DNA of 64,000 nucleotides, from the NCBI GenBank assembly GCA_023150375.1, contig JAKLLA010000003.1:62001-126000 (forward strand), read 5' to 3'. A program made the position numbers and the translations under genes. The notes beneath the pieces were generated by a model. The model worked only from the letters and a program-made list of their open reading frames with translations. It searched no databases and was not told where the DNA came from. Position 1 is the stretch's first letter; each line of letters begins with the position of its first letter. The DNA comes from Burkholderiaceae bacterium (GTDB lineage Bacteria > Pseudomonadota > Gammaproteobacteria > Burkholderiales > Burkholderiaceae_C). Positions 16,123 to 24,730 of this stretch are shown piece by piece.

Positions 16123-17652
16123 TCAACCGGCGGGCGCCAAGGGGTCTGCGTCCCCCTTGGCGGCGGCACCCGGGTCGGCCCGCGATGTCAACAACCCACG
16201 CTGCAGGCTGGGCGGGGCGCCGTAGACCCGCTTGAAGTCACGGCTGAAGGCGCTGGGGTCGGCATAGCCGCAGCGCGCCGCGATCTCGCGCAGGCTCAGG
16301 TCGGTGTCGGCCAGCAGCCGCAGCGCTTCGGCCATCAGGTGGCGACGCAGCATCTGCGTCAGCGTCATGCCCCGATAGCCCTGCGCGGCCGCCTGCAGGG
16401 TGCGCAGGCTCACGCCGATCTGCTCGGCCAGGCGCGTCAGCGCCAGTCGGCGCGGCAACTGGGCCAGCTGGAGACTCTCGGCACGCGCCAGGCAGGCCGG
16501 CTCGGTGGCACGCAGGTGGGCCGTCCCCTCCAGGGGCGTGCTCACCGGGCCAGGGGACGACCGCGACGGCGCACCGGCGCGCGCGTCCTGTGCCGCCGGG
16601 CGACCCTCGACCAACGCCTGCAGCGCCTGGAGGTCCAGCGCCGCCAGGCGGGCGCCGACCTGCAGATGCGCCATGAGCTCGGCCCAGGCCTGCGCCTGCC
16701 GGCCGAGGTCCCGCTCGCACAGGGACAGCTCGTACATCAGCAGCAGTCCGTTGCGGTTGTCCGGGTCGTGTGCCATCAGCCGCTGCGACTGGCGACAGGC
16801 CGCCAGGGCCGCCTCGGGGCGCCCCAGCACCCGCAGGCCCCAGCCGAGGTTGTAGAGGCGGACCGCCTCGCTCAGGGCATCGACGCCCGGCTGGGCCTGC
16901 GCCGGCCCCAGCCGTTCCTGCAGCCCGGCCGGGTCGCCGCGCAGTGCCGCGCTCAGGGCGGCCAGGGCATGGGCCGCCTTGGGCAACGGGCCCGCGCCTT
17001 CGAAGGCCCGCAGCTGCTGTGCGCAGGCGTCGAGATGGCGGTCGCTGGCCGCCAGATCAGGCACGCCGGGCGGCAGGTCCAGGCAGAAGAGCGACTCGAC
17101 GCGCCGGGCCCGCACCGCCTCCACGAAATGCAGGGTGGCGCGCGCGCCCTGCAGGCGCGCCGCCACCTGGGCATCGCCCGCCGCGGCCCGCATCGGCGCG
17201 GCCAGTTCGTCCAGCAGGGCCCAGGCCGCCGGCAGCTGCCGCTGCGCCGCCAGCGCCAGGCACATCACCACCACCAGCAAGGCCCGCTCGGACAGCGGCA
17301 GAACGCCGGCATCGAGCGCCATGCGCCCGGCCAGCAGCGTGGCGGCGGGCAGCCCCTGCCGGTTGTGCCAGTACGCCAGCCGGGCCAGGCAGCGCACGGC
17401 CTCCAGGGGCCGCTCGTTGGCCCGGAAGATGCGCCGCGCCAGGCGCAGGTCGTCGACCGCCTCGGCCAGCGCACGGGTCGTGTCGCCGATCGAGCCGACC
17501 CGCAGCAGGAACTGCGCGCGCAGCAGCGGATCGCGCTGCGCCAGGAAGAGCGCACGCAGAGGCTCGGCCCGGGCGAGCTGCTGCGCCACCGGCGCGCTCG
17601 ACAGGCGGTCGAGTTCTTCGAGGAGCTGAATCAGCGACTTGCGGTTCTTCAT
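16123..17652 (-). CDS. AraC family regulator with long helical N-terminal domain (paralog 2)
   Basis: 509-residue paralog of the protein encoded just downstream (14488-15993), with the same plan: about 400 residues of helical, TPR-like sequence, then an AraC/XylS DNA-binding domain (about 405-490) containing LREIAARCGYADPSAFSRDFK. The ATG at 17652 gives the start MKNRKS. The second helix region is close to identical in both copies, which suggests overlapping DNA targets, while the N-terminal halves have diverged. It is separated from its paralog by 129 bp. No effector or target is evident from the neighbours. Confidence 0.84.
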   Translation of the reverse strand: MKNRKSLIQLLEELDRLSSAPVAQQLARAEPLRALFLAQRDPLLRAQFLLRVGSIGDTTRALAEAVDDLRLARRIFRANERPLEAVRCLARLAYWHNRQGLPAATLLAGRMALDAGVLPLSERALLVVVMCLALAAQRQLPAAWALLDELAAPMRAAAGDAQVAARLQGARATLHFVEAVRARRVESLFCLDLPPGVPDLAASDRHLDACAQQLRAFEGAGPLPKAAHALAALSAALRGDPAGLQERLGPAQAQPGVDALSEAVRLYNLGWGLRVLGRPEAALAACRQSQRLMAHDPDNRNGLLLMYELSLCERDLGRQAQAWAELMAHLQVGARLAALDLQALQALVEGRPAAQDARAGAPSRSSPGPVSTPLEGTAHLRATEPACLARAESLQLAQLPRRLALTRLAEQIGVSLRTLQAAAQGYRGMTLTQMLRRHLMAEALRLLADTDLSLREIAARCGYADPSAFSRDFKRVYGAPPSLQRGLLTSRADPGAAAKGDADPLAPAG

Positions 17653-17748
17653 CGAGGACGGGGCACCGAGGGTGCCCGGCAGGGATGCTAAGAGGCTGGC
17701 TCCTCCGAAGCCCGCCGGCGCCTCGAAGGTGGGCCGTTCGCCACGCCC

Positions 17749-18672
17749 TCACCAGGCTGGCTCGGAAGCGTTCCAGTAGCCCGGCGCGCCGTAGCTGTGC
17801 TTGAGGTAGTCGATCCACAGCCGCACCCGCAGCGGCAGGTGGCGCGCGTGGGGAAACACCGCGTAGATGCCGTTCGGCGGCCCGGCGTAGTCCTCCAGCA
17901 GCGCCACCAGGCGGCCGGCGCGCAGCTCGCCTTCCACCTCCCAGGTGCTGCGCCAGGCAATGCCCAGCCCGGCCAGGCACCAGGCATGCAGCACCTGGCC
18001 GTCGCTGCAGTCCAGCCGCCCGGGCGGCCGCAGGAACTGCACCTCGGCGTCGATCGTGAAGGCCCAGCCGCGCGACTGGCTGGCCTCGGAGCTGAGGGTC
18101 AGGCACTCGTGGCGCAGCAGGTCGGCGGGGTGCGCCGGCACCCCGGCGCGGGCGAGGTAGGCCGGTGACGCGACGCAGCGGCGCCGGTTGTCGGCCAGGC
18201 GCACCGAGATCAGGCTGGAGTCCGGCAGGTCACCCACCCGCACCGCGCAGTCGTAGCCCTCGTTCATCAGGTCGATGACGCGGTCCGACAGGTTCAGCGA
18301 CAGGCTGACCTCCGGGTGCTGGGCGAGGAAGCCCGGCACCAGCGGCGCCACATGCCGGCGCCCGAAGCCGCCCGGCGCGGTGAGGCGCAGGTGCCCGCTG
18401 GCCTTGACCCCGCCGGCGCTGACGCTGGCCTCGGCGTTGGCCAGGTCGGCCAGCAGACGGGTGCAGTCCTCCAGAAAGGCGCTGCCCTCGTGCGTCAGGC
18501 TGATGCGGCGCGTGCTGCGCAGCAGCAGCCTGACGCCCAGGCGCGCCTCCAGCGCATCGATGCGCCGGCCGATCATCGCCGGCGCGACACCCTCCACCTG
18601 CGCGGCAGCGGTGAGGCTGCCCTTCTGGGCGGTGAGCACGAAGGCTTCGATCTGCTTGAGGCGGTCGGACAT
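17749..18672 (-). CDS. LysR family transcriptional regulator
   Basis: 307-residue LysR-type regulator: N-terminal winged helix (about 1-60, FVLTAQKGSLTAAAQ), then a periplasmic-binding-protein-like effector domain (about 90-295). ATG at 18672 is preferred because the frame upstream runs through a perfect palindrome (18684-18708) that is better read as its operator. It is divergent from the 2-haloacid dehalogenase gene (start 18761), the standard arrangement for a LysR regulator and its target, so it probably controls that gene and perhaps malate synthase G downstream. The effector is unknown. Confidence 0.9.
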   Translation of the reverse strand: MSDRLKQIEAFVLTAQKGSLTAAAQVEGVAPAMIGRRIDALEARLGVRLLLRSTRRISLTHEGSAFLEDCTRLLADLANAEASVSAGGVKASGHLRLTAPGGFGRRHVAPLVPGFLAQHPEVSLSLNLSDRVIDLMNEGYDCAVRVGDLPDSSLISVRLADNRRRCVASPAYLARAGVPAHPADLLRHECLTLSSEASQSRGWAFTIDAEVQFLRPPGRLDCSDGQVLHAWCLAGLGIAWRSTWEVEGELRAGRLVALLEDYAGPPNGIYAVFPHARHLPLRVRLWIDYLKHSYGAPGYWNASEPAW

Positions 18673-18683
18673 GGCGGGCCGTC

Positions 18684-18708
18684 GATTCGTGCATTGGATG
18701 CACGAATC
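18684..18708. promoter_or_regulatory. perfect palindrome in LysR/dehalogenase divergent promoter
   Basis: GATTCGTGCA, five bases, then TGCACGAATC: a perfect 10-bp inverted repeat 11 nt upstream of the lysR ATG. It fits the T-N11-A dyad pattern bound by LysR regulators and sits in a locally AT-richer gap (18673-18760). Likely the autoregulatory and target operator. Confidence 0.65.
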
Positions 18709-18760
18709 ATTGAACTTATGGTTGCTTAATAGTCGCCTGAGTATCGAATACAGTGCCCCC

Positions 18761-19519
18761 ATGGACAAGACCCAGGCTGCCCGAACCTCCCACGCGACGA
18801 CTGGCCCGACCGGCGGGCCGGCGCCGCGGGCGGTGCTGTTCGATGCCTACGGCACCCTGTTCGACGTCTACAGCGTCGCGCTCACGGCCGAGCAGCTCTT
18901 CCCCCGCCGGGGCGAGGCGCTGGCGCTGCTCTGGCGCGACAAGCAGATCGAGTACACCCGGCTGCGGACCATGAGCGCACCCGACGGCAGCCGCTACCGC
19001 CCCTTCTGGGACATCACCCGCGACGCGCTGCGCTTTGCCTGCGCCCGGCTGCAGCTCGTGCTGGGCGCCGATGCCGAGCTGCGGCTGATGAACCAGTACC
19101 GCGCACTGTCGGCCTTCCCCGAGGTGCGCGAGGTGCTGAGCACCCTGCGCGAGCGCGGCGTGACCACCGGCATCCTCAGCAACGGCGACCCGGCGATGCT
19201 GGACGTGGCGGTCAAGAGCGCGGGCATCGGCGCCCTGCTCGACCACGTCATCAGCGTCGAACCGGCCCGTGCCTTCAAGACCGACCCGCGCGCCTACGCC
19301 CTCGGCCCGGCCACGCTCGGCCTGCCGGCGCGGCAGATCCTGTTCGTCTCCAGCAACGGCTGGGACGCCATCGGCGCCACCTGGTACGGCTTCACCACGC
19401 TGTGGGTCAACCGCGCCGGGCAGCCGCTGGAACAGCTCGGCTCCGAGCCCACCCGCATCGGCAGCAGCCTGCGCGATGTGCTGGCCCTGTTGCGCCCCGA
19501 ACCGGTCGTCGCCGCCTGA
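18761..19519 (+). CDS. haloacid dehalogenase type II (L-2-haloacid dehalogenase)
   Basis: 252-residue HAD-superfamily hydrolase of the type II haloacid dehalogenase subgroup, which replaces halogen at C2 of short haloacids with hydroxyl (for example haloacetate to glycolate). Nucleophile D28 lies in [19 protein letters not shown] carries the conserved Ser/Asn, and [16 protein letters not shown] (about 205-220) is the signature of this subgroup. There is an N-terminal extension of about 20 residues before the domain. It is divergent from a LysR gene and 64 nt upstream of malate synthase G, so the products could feed glycolate/glyoxylate metabolism. Chloride release has not been shown; many members act on other substrates. 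Confidence 0.9.
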   Translation: MDKTQAARTSHATTGPTGGPAPRAVLFDAYGTLFDVYSVALTAEQLFPRRGEALALLWRDKQIEYTRLRTMSAPDGSRYRPFWDITRDALRFACARLQLVLGADAELRLMNQYRALSAFPEVREVLSTLRERGVTTGILSNGDPAMLDVAVKSAGIGALLDHVISVEPARAFKTDPRAYALGPATLGLPARQILFVSSNGWDAIGATWYGFTTLWVNRAGQPLEQLGSEPTRIGSSLRDVLALLRPEPVVAA

Positions 19520-19583
19520 ACCGGTCGACCGCCCCCCTGCCTGCTTCCATCGTTATCGATATCCACCCCACCGGAGTCTGCCC

Positions 19584-21797
19584 ATGAGCGCACGCACGAA
19601 CATCCACGGCCTGCAGGTCGCCACCGAGCTCTACCGCTTCATCGAGGACCAGGTGCTGCCCGGCACCGGCATCGATTCCGCCCGCTTCTGGGCCGGCTTC
19701 GACCAGATCGTCGCCGACCTGGCGCCGAAGAACGCTGCCCTGCTGGCCGAGCGCGACCGCATCCAGCTGGAGATGGACGCCTGGCACCAGGCGAATCCGG
19801 GCCCGATCGCCGACATGCCGGCCTACCAGGCCTTCCTGAAGCAGATCGGCTACCTGGTCGACGCCCCCGCCGACGTGCAGGCCACCACCGCCAACGTGGA
19901 CGCCGAGCTGGCCCAGCAGGCCGGCCCGCAGCTGGTGGTGCCGATCATGAACGCCCGCTACGCGCTCAACGCCGCCAACGCCCGCTGGGGCTCGCTGTAC
20001 GACGCGCTGTACGGCACCGACGCCATCGGTGAAGACAACGGTGCGGAGCGCGCCGGCGGCTACAACCCGGTGCGCGGTGCACGCGTCATCGAGTTCGCGC
20101 GCAACTTCCTCGACCAGTCGGCCCCGCTGGTCAGCGCCAGCCACAAGAACGCCACCGGCTACGCCATCGAGGCCGGCGAGCTGGTCGTGAAGCTGCAGGG
20201 CGGCACGGTGACCGGCCTCGCCAAGCCGGCCCAGCTGGTGGGTTACCAGGGCGACGCGGCCAACCCCTCGTCCATCCTGCTGGTCAGCAACGGCCTGCAC
20301 ATCGACATCCGCATCGACCGCAGCACCCCGATCGGCGCCAGCGACGCCGCCGGCGTGGCCGACCTGGTGCTGGAAGCCGCGCTCTCCACCATCCTGGACC
20401 TGGAAGACTCGGTCGCCGCGGTGGACGCCGAAGACAAGGTGCTGGGCTACCGCAACTGGCTGGGCATCCAGAAGGGCACGCTGACCGAGGAAGTGGCCAA
20501 GGGCGGCAAGACCTTCACCCGCAGCCTCAACCGTGACCGCCGCTACACCGCCCCGAACGGCGCGGACGAAGTGCGCCTGCACGGCCGCAGCCTGATGTTC
20601 GTGCGCAACGTCGGCCACCTGATGACCAACCCGGCCATCCTCTGGGGTGCCGAAGGCCGCGAGATTCCGGAAGGCATCATGGACGCGGTGGTCACCACCA
20701 CCATCGCGCTGCACGACCTGCAGGGGCACGGGCGCATCGGCGACGAGGCGATCCGCAACTCGCGCCGCGGCAGCGTCTACATCGTCAAGCCCAAGATGCA
20801 CGGCCCGGCCGAAGTGGCCTTCGCCGCCGAGCTGTTCGGCCGCGTCGAGCAGCTGCTCGGCCTGCCGGACAGCACCGTCAAGCTGGGCATCATGGACGAG
20901 GAGCGCCGCACCAGCGTCAACCTCAAGGCCTGCATCGCCGCCGCGGCCAGCCGCGTGGCCTTCATCAACACCGGCTTCCTCGACCGCACCGGCGACGAGA
21001 TGCACACCGCCATGTGGGCCGGCCCGATGATGCGCAAGGGCGACATCAAGAACAGCGCCTGGATCGCCGCCTACGAGCGCCGCAACGTGCTCATCGGCCT
21101 GCAGTGCGGCCTGCGCGGCCGGGCCCAGATCGGCAAGGGCATGTGGGCCATGCCCGACCTGATGAAGGCCATGCTCGAGCAGAAGATCGGCCACCCCCGT
21201 GCCGGCGCCAACACCGCCTGGACGCCCAGCCCCACCGCCGCCACCCTGCACGCGCTGCACTACCACCAGGTCAACGTGGCCGAGGTGCAGCAGGGCATCG
21301 AGGCCAGCGGCGACGCGGCCAACCCGGCCATCACCGCCAAGCTGTTCGACGACCTGCTGACCATCCCCGTGGTCGCCAAGGCCGAGTGGAGCGCCGAGGA
21401 CCGCCAGAAGGAAATCGACAACAACGCCCAGGGCATCCTGGGCTACGTGGTGCGCTGGGTCGACCAGGGCGTGGGCTGCTCCAAGGTGCCCGACATCCAC
21501 GACGTCGGCCTGATGGAAGACCGCGCCACCCTGCGCATCTCCAGCCAGCACATCTGCAACTGGCTGCTGCACGGCGTGGTGACCGAAGCCCAGGTGCGCG
21601 AGACCTTCGCGCGCATGGCCGCCAAGGTGGACCAGCAGAACGCCGGCGACCCGGCCTACAAGTCGCTGGTGGGGAATCCGGACGGCGCCGCCTACCAGGC
21701 CGCCCTGGACCTGGTCTTCAAGGGCAAGGAGCAGCCGAGCGGCTACACCGAGCCGCTGCTGCATGCGTGGCGGTTGAAGGTGAAGGCGGCGGGCTGA
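19584..21797 (+). CDS. glcB: malate synthase G
   Basis: 737-residue malate synthase, isoform G, which condenses glyoxylate with acetyl-CoA to malate. The length matches the monomeric G form (about 720-740). Active-site regions are present: [26 protein letters not shown] (catalytic Arg region), [16 protein letters not shown] (metal-binding Glu/Asp region) and [20 protein letters not shown] (catalytic Asp region). The ATG at 19584 gives the usual MSxRxxxxGLQVA start. It is 64 nt after the dehalogenase gene, and a strong terminator follows. AceK, which controls entry of isocitrate into the glyoxylate shunt, is encoded at 41853. Confidence 0.97.
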   Translation: MSARTNIHGLQVATELYRFIEDQVLPGTGIDSARFWAGFDQIVADLAPKNAALLAERDRIQLEMDAWHQANPGPIADMPAYQAFLKQIGYLVDAPADVQATTANVDAELAQQAGPQLVVPIMNARYALNAANARWGSLYDALYGTDAIGEDNGAERAGGYNPVRGARVIEFARNFLDQSAPLVSASHKNATGYAIEAGELVVKLQGGTVTGLAKPAQLVGYQGDAANPSSILLVSNGLHIDIRIDRSTPIGASDAAGVADLVLEAALSTILDLEDSVAAVDAEDKVLGYRNWLGIQKGTLTEEVAKGGKTFTRSLNRDRRYTAPNGADEVRLHGRSLMFVRNVGHLMTNPAILWGAEGREIPEGIMDAVVTTTIALHDLQGHGRIGDEAIRNSRRGSVYIVKPKMHGPAEVAFAAELFGRVEQLLGLPDSTVKLGIMDEERRTSVNLKACIAAAASRVAFINTGFLDRTGDEMHTAMWAGPMMRKGDIKNSAWIAAYERRNVLIGLQCGLRGRAQIGKGMWAMPDLMKAMLEQKIGHPRAGANTAWTPSPTAATLHALHYHQVNVAEVQQGIEASGDAANPAITAKLFDDLLTIPVVAKAEWSAEDRQKEIDNNAQGILGYVVRWVDQGVGCSKVPDIHDVGLMEDRATLRISSQHICNWLLHGVVTEAQVRETFARMAAKVDQQNAGDPAYKSLVGNPDGAAYQAALDLVFKGKEQPSGYTEPLLHAWRLKVKAAG

Positions 21798-21820
21798 TCT
21801 CGGCCTGACCCGACAACAAA

Positions 21821-21840
21821 CGGCGCCCTGCGGGGCGCCG
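21821..21840. terminator. bidirectional rho-independent terminator
   Basis: Perfect 8-bp stem CGGCGCCC / GGGCGCCG with a TGCG loop, preceded by an A-rich tract (ACAACAAA) and followed by TCTTGTTTTG. The A- and T-tracts on either side suit termination in both directions, between convergent malate synthase G (ends 21797) and the TPR gene (ends 21851). Confidence 0.92.
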
Positions 21841-21850
21841 TCTTGTTTTG

Positions 21851-23305
21851 TTATGACGAGGCGGCTTTATCCTCGGTGGCTAGGCCCCTCGCGTGCATCT
21901 GCGCCGCGAGCTGGTCCGCCTCCGGCAGCTTCATTGCTTGCAACGCACTCAACGCCTGCCGAAGCAGCCGCTCGCCGCCCTGCGGTTCGCCACGCTCCAA
22001 CAATTGCAGGCCGATCTGGGCTTTGGTGATGGCGGCCGAGCGCACATCGCCCAGGCGTTCGTGGACGGGCAGTTGTTCTTCCTGCCGGATGCGCAGCGCC
22101 TCGTCGAGCTGGCCACGCGCCTGCAGGATGTCGGCGATCCGGCCTTTGGCGAGGGCGGCCGAGCGCACATCGCCCAGGCGTTCGAAGACGGGCAGTTGTT
22201 CTTCCTGCCAGATGCGCAGGGCCTCGTCGAGCTGGCCACGGGCCTGCAGGATGTCGGCGATCTTGCCTTTGGTGACGGCGGCCGAGCGCACATCGCCCAG
22301 GCGTTCGAAGACGGGCAGTTCTTCTTCCTGCCGGATGCGCAGCGCCTCGTCGAGCTGGCCACGCGCCTGCAGGATGTCGGCGATCCGGCCTTTGGCGACG
22401 GCGGCCTCGCGCACATCGCCCAGGCGTTCGTAGACGGGCAGTTGTTCTTCCTGCCGGATGAGCAGCGCCTCGTCGAGCTGGCCACGGGCCTGCAGGATGT
22501 CGGCGATCCACCCCCGAGTCACCGTCGCGTTGCGCTCATGCCCTAGCCGCTCGGTCAACGGCAACACCACGTCGCGCCAATGATTCAGTGCCGCCTCGTA
22601 TTCACCCACCGACATCAGCAGTTGGCCCAATTCAGCGACGGATCCTTCCCGCTCTTCATCGCTCGGCGGTGGATCTTCCGAAAGCCAGGCACGCAACGCA
22701 GCGATTCGCTTCAACCTTTCATCAACAGAGCGTACATCGACACTCGATCCTGCCGCCCCGACCGGTGCAATCGCCTCGCCTTGAACCTGCGGGGATGCTC
22801 CGTCAGCGGCATCACTGAAGCTGTACACCCCGGACCGCCAGGCCCACAGGTCCGGCGCTCCCATCGAGGCGGCCTCGATGGCCTCGGCGTCCAGCCAGAA
22901 GACCAGGCGCGCACGCGCCTCCAGCGCCAGCCGCTCGCGGCGGACGTTGAAGGCGTCCCAGCGAGCCGCATCGAACCAGCCTCGACGACCCAACACGTGG
23001 ACCACGGCGCAGCCCTTGGCGTGTCGCACCAGGGCCGCTTCCAGCGCAGGCACGTCGGTCAGTGATCGGTCCAGCGGCAGCCGGGAGCACTGCAGGTGCG
23101 CCGCGAGCATCACCCGATCCAGCGCGGAAAGCAGGCGATCTCGCAGGGCATCGCTGGGCACTTCGACCAGCAGCCATTGGAAACGCGGCCCATGCAGCAA
23201 GGCGCGCGTCAGGCGCAGGAAGTCGGCCCGGCTTGGCTCCGGCAGCTCTTTTGCCAGTGAGCGCGCCAGCTGATCAGCCGGCGCCAAAGGAAGTGCCTGA
23301 ACCAT
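21851..23305 (-). CDS. TPR-repeat protein with STAND-like N-terminal domain, putative conflict-system component
   Basis: 484-residue protein. Residues 1-165 have an alternating strand/helix pattern ending in WLDAEAIEAA then LWAWRSGVYSF. From memory this ending recurs in bacterial STAND/NTPase-like proteins; no Walker A loop is present, so it would be an inactive nucleotide-binding-fold module. Residues about 225-470 are TPR units of 41 residues: a degenerate first unit, four nearly identical units, then a degenerate last one. No membrane segment. It lies 26 nt downstream of a P-loop ATPase gene, so the pair is probably one operon and one complex. The pairing resembles systems described for counter-invader defence, but the function here is inference. 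Confidence 0.8.
   Translation of the reverse strand: MVQALPLAPADQLARSLAKELPEPSRADFLRLTRALLHGPRFQWLLVEVPSDALRDRLLSALDRVMLAAHLQCSRLPLDRSLTDVPALEAALVRHAKGCAVVHVLGRRGWFDAARWDAFNVRRERLALEARARLVFWLDAEAIEAASMGAPDLWAWRSGVYSFSDAADGASPQVQGEAIAPVGAAGSSVDVRSVDERLKRIAALRAWLSEDPPPSDEEREGSVAELGQLLMSVGEYEAALNHWRDVVLPLTERLGHERNATVTRGWIADILQARGQLDEALLIRQEEQLPVYERLGDVREAAVAKGRIADILQARGQLDEALRIRQEEELPVFERLGDVRSAAVTKGKIADILQARGQLDEALRIWQEEQLPVFERLGDVRSAALAKGRIADILQARGQLDEALRIRQEEQLPVHERLGDVRSAAITKAQIGLQLLERGEPQGGERLLRQALSALQAMKLPEADQLAAQMHARGLATEDKAASS
22016..22507 (-). repeat. four tandem 123-bp coding repeats (TPR units)
   Basis: Four head-to-tail copies of 123 bp, each encoding a 41-residue TPR-type unit beginning IADILQARGQLDEA. 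The landmark CTGCAGGATG recurs at 22121, 22244, 22367 and 22490. Copies differ by only a few bases, much less than the flanking degenerate units, which implies recent duplication or gene conversion. Confidence 0.93.
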
Positions 23306-23331
23306 CTGCCCTGGTCAAACCGTGTGCAACC

Positions 23332-24672
23332 TCAACCACCCGCAGCGACGATGCGCTGCACTGCCTGGCGGTAGCCATCGAGCGTGCGCACCACCGGGTG
23401 GCTGCGACGCCAGCCGCCGTCGTTGTATTCGAGCAGCGCCAGCCGGTACAGCAGCTCCTGGGCGCGGGTGTCGTTGCCGCCGTGCACCGGGTCGGCGTCG
23501 ATGGCGGCGAGCAGCGTGTAGTCCTCCGGCCTCAGGAAGCGGCGGTACTCGCTGGCCAACTGGGCGATGGCGCGGTCCACCACCGGTGCATCGATGCACT
23601 CGTCGGCCATCTCGCAGCACAGCTTCAGCAGACGCAGCAACTCGCGAGGGTGGCCGCCGCAATGCTCGATGAGCCGCGTGATCTGCGCCTCGCCGGGCTC
23701 ACCCGCCTCGAACACGCTGCGGTCCGCCCGGCGCAGCAGCAGCTCGTGCAGTGCGGACCAGCCGGGCGTCCAGCGTTCACCCTCCTGGGTCTGCAGCTTG
23801 ATCATCGGCAGCACGATGTCGGCATCCAGCTTGCCGCCCAGGCTGCCGTCGTACTTCAGATGCAGCGGCGCGGTGTAGAGCGCCAGGGTCTGGATGGCCA
23901 GCAGCTGCTCGGCGTCGAGCACGAAGAATCGCTGCGTGTCCTCGCCCCGCATCTTGTCGGTGCCGTCGATCAGGAACAGCACACGCTCGGCCCGGCCTGC
24001 CGCCTTCAGCCGCGCTTCGGCGCTGCGGATCAGGCCATTGAAAGCCTGCACCAGGGTGGTGAAGCGGTTGCGGATCTCTTGCCGCCACTCGGTCTTGTGA
24101 CTCGCGCCGGTGCGGAAGGTGGTCGTGAAGCTGGCCAGCAGCTTGAGCAGCCCCGGGATGCCCCCGCCCGCCTCCAGGCCGGTCTTCAACTCGGCGCTGA
24201 GGTCACTGGTTTCGCTGCGGGTGCGCACCGCCGGCGCAAACCACTCGCGCATCGGCAGCAGCTCGGCCTCGCTGACGTCGTAGGCGTCGGCCTTGAGCCG
24301 GTCCAGCAGGGACTCGGCCATCGCCATCAGCACCTCCGTGTACTGAAGGTTGTTGCGGTCGAGCTTGGCCAGCACATCGACCTCGACGACGTAGAAACGC
24401 TTCGACTCGTTGAACCGCCCCATGTAGCGGCGCAGTTCGGTGGTCTTGCCGCTGCCGATGTGGCCGAAGAAGAGCACGTGCTTGTCGTTCGGCGCGAAGA
24501 AGGCATTTCGCTTCGGGTCCCAACCGAACTTGCGCGCCAGCCGGGTCAGCGTCTGCTCGCTGCCGCGCGCCTCCTGGGTCTCCACGTAGCGCGGATCACC
24601 ATAGGGCAACGCCTCCTCGTATTCGAGGCGGGCCATGACCTCGAGGAGGTTGGCTGGAACTTGGTAGGCCAT
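23332..24672 (-). CDS. P-loop AAA/STAND-type ATPase, partner of the TPR protein
   Basis: 446-residue ATPase. Walker A GHIGSGKTTE at about 70-79, Walker B VLFLIDGTD at 231-239, and a STAND/AAA-like GGHPRELLRLL segment near 335 that precedes a helical, winged-helix-like C-terminus. The N-terminal 60 residues contain FFAPNDKHVLFFG leading into the P-loop. It is unlike the housekeeping ATPases I know and most resembles uncharacterised ATPases of predicted NTP-dependent conflict systems. ATG at 24672 is preferred over GTG at 24699 because GAGAG lies about 11 nt upstream. It is followed after 26 nt by the TPR gene and preceded, after 58 nt, by a decayed 2OG-oxygenase gene on the same strand. Confidence 0.8.
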   Translation of the reverse strand: MAYQVPANLLEVMARLEYEEALPYGDPRYVETQEARGSEQTLTRLARKFGWDPKRNAFFAPNDKHVLFFGHIGSGKTTELRRYMGRFNESKRFYVVEVDVLAKLDRNNLQYTEVLMAMAESLLDRLKADAYDVSEAELLPMREWFAPAVRTRSETSDLSAELKTGLEAGGGIPGLLKLLASFTTTFRTGASHKTEWRQEIRNRFTTLVQAFNGLIRSAEARLKAAGRAERVLFLIDGTDKMRGEDTQRFFVLDAEQLLAIQTLALYTAPLHLKYDGSLGGKLDADIVLPMIKLQTQEGERWTPGWSALHELLLRRADRSVFEAGEPGEAQITRLIEHCGGHPRELLRLLKLCCEMADECIDAPVVDRAIAQLASEYRRFLRPEDYTLLAAIDADPVHGGNDTRAQELLYRLALLEYNDGGWRRSHPVVRTLDGYRQAVQRIVAAGG

Positions 24673-24730
24673 GAAATGACTCTCGATTCGAGGCGACACA
24701 CCGGGCAGTGCCCAAGCATCCCATTGTCAG

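Noticed and set aside
22016-22507. Tandem repeats as a CRISPR array
   Set aside because: The 123-bp units are contiguous, without spacers, and lie in frame in a TPR-coding gene.
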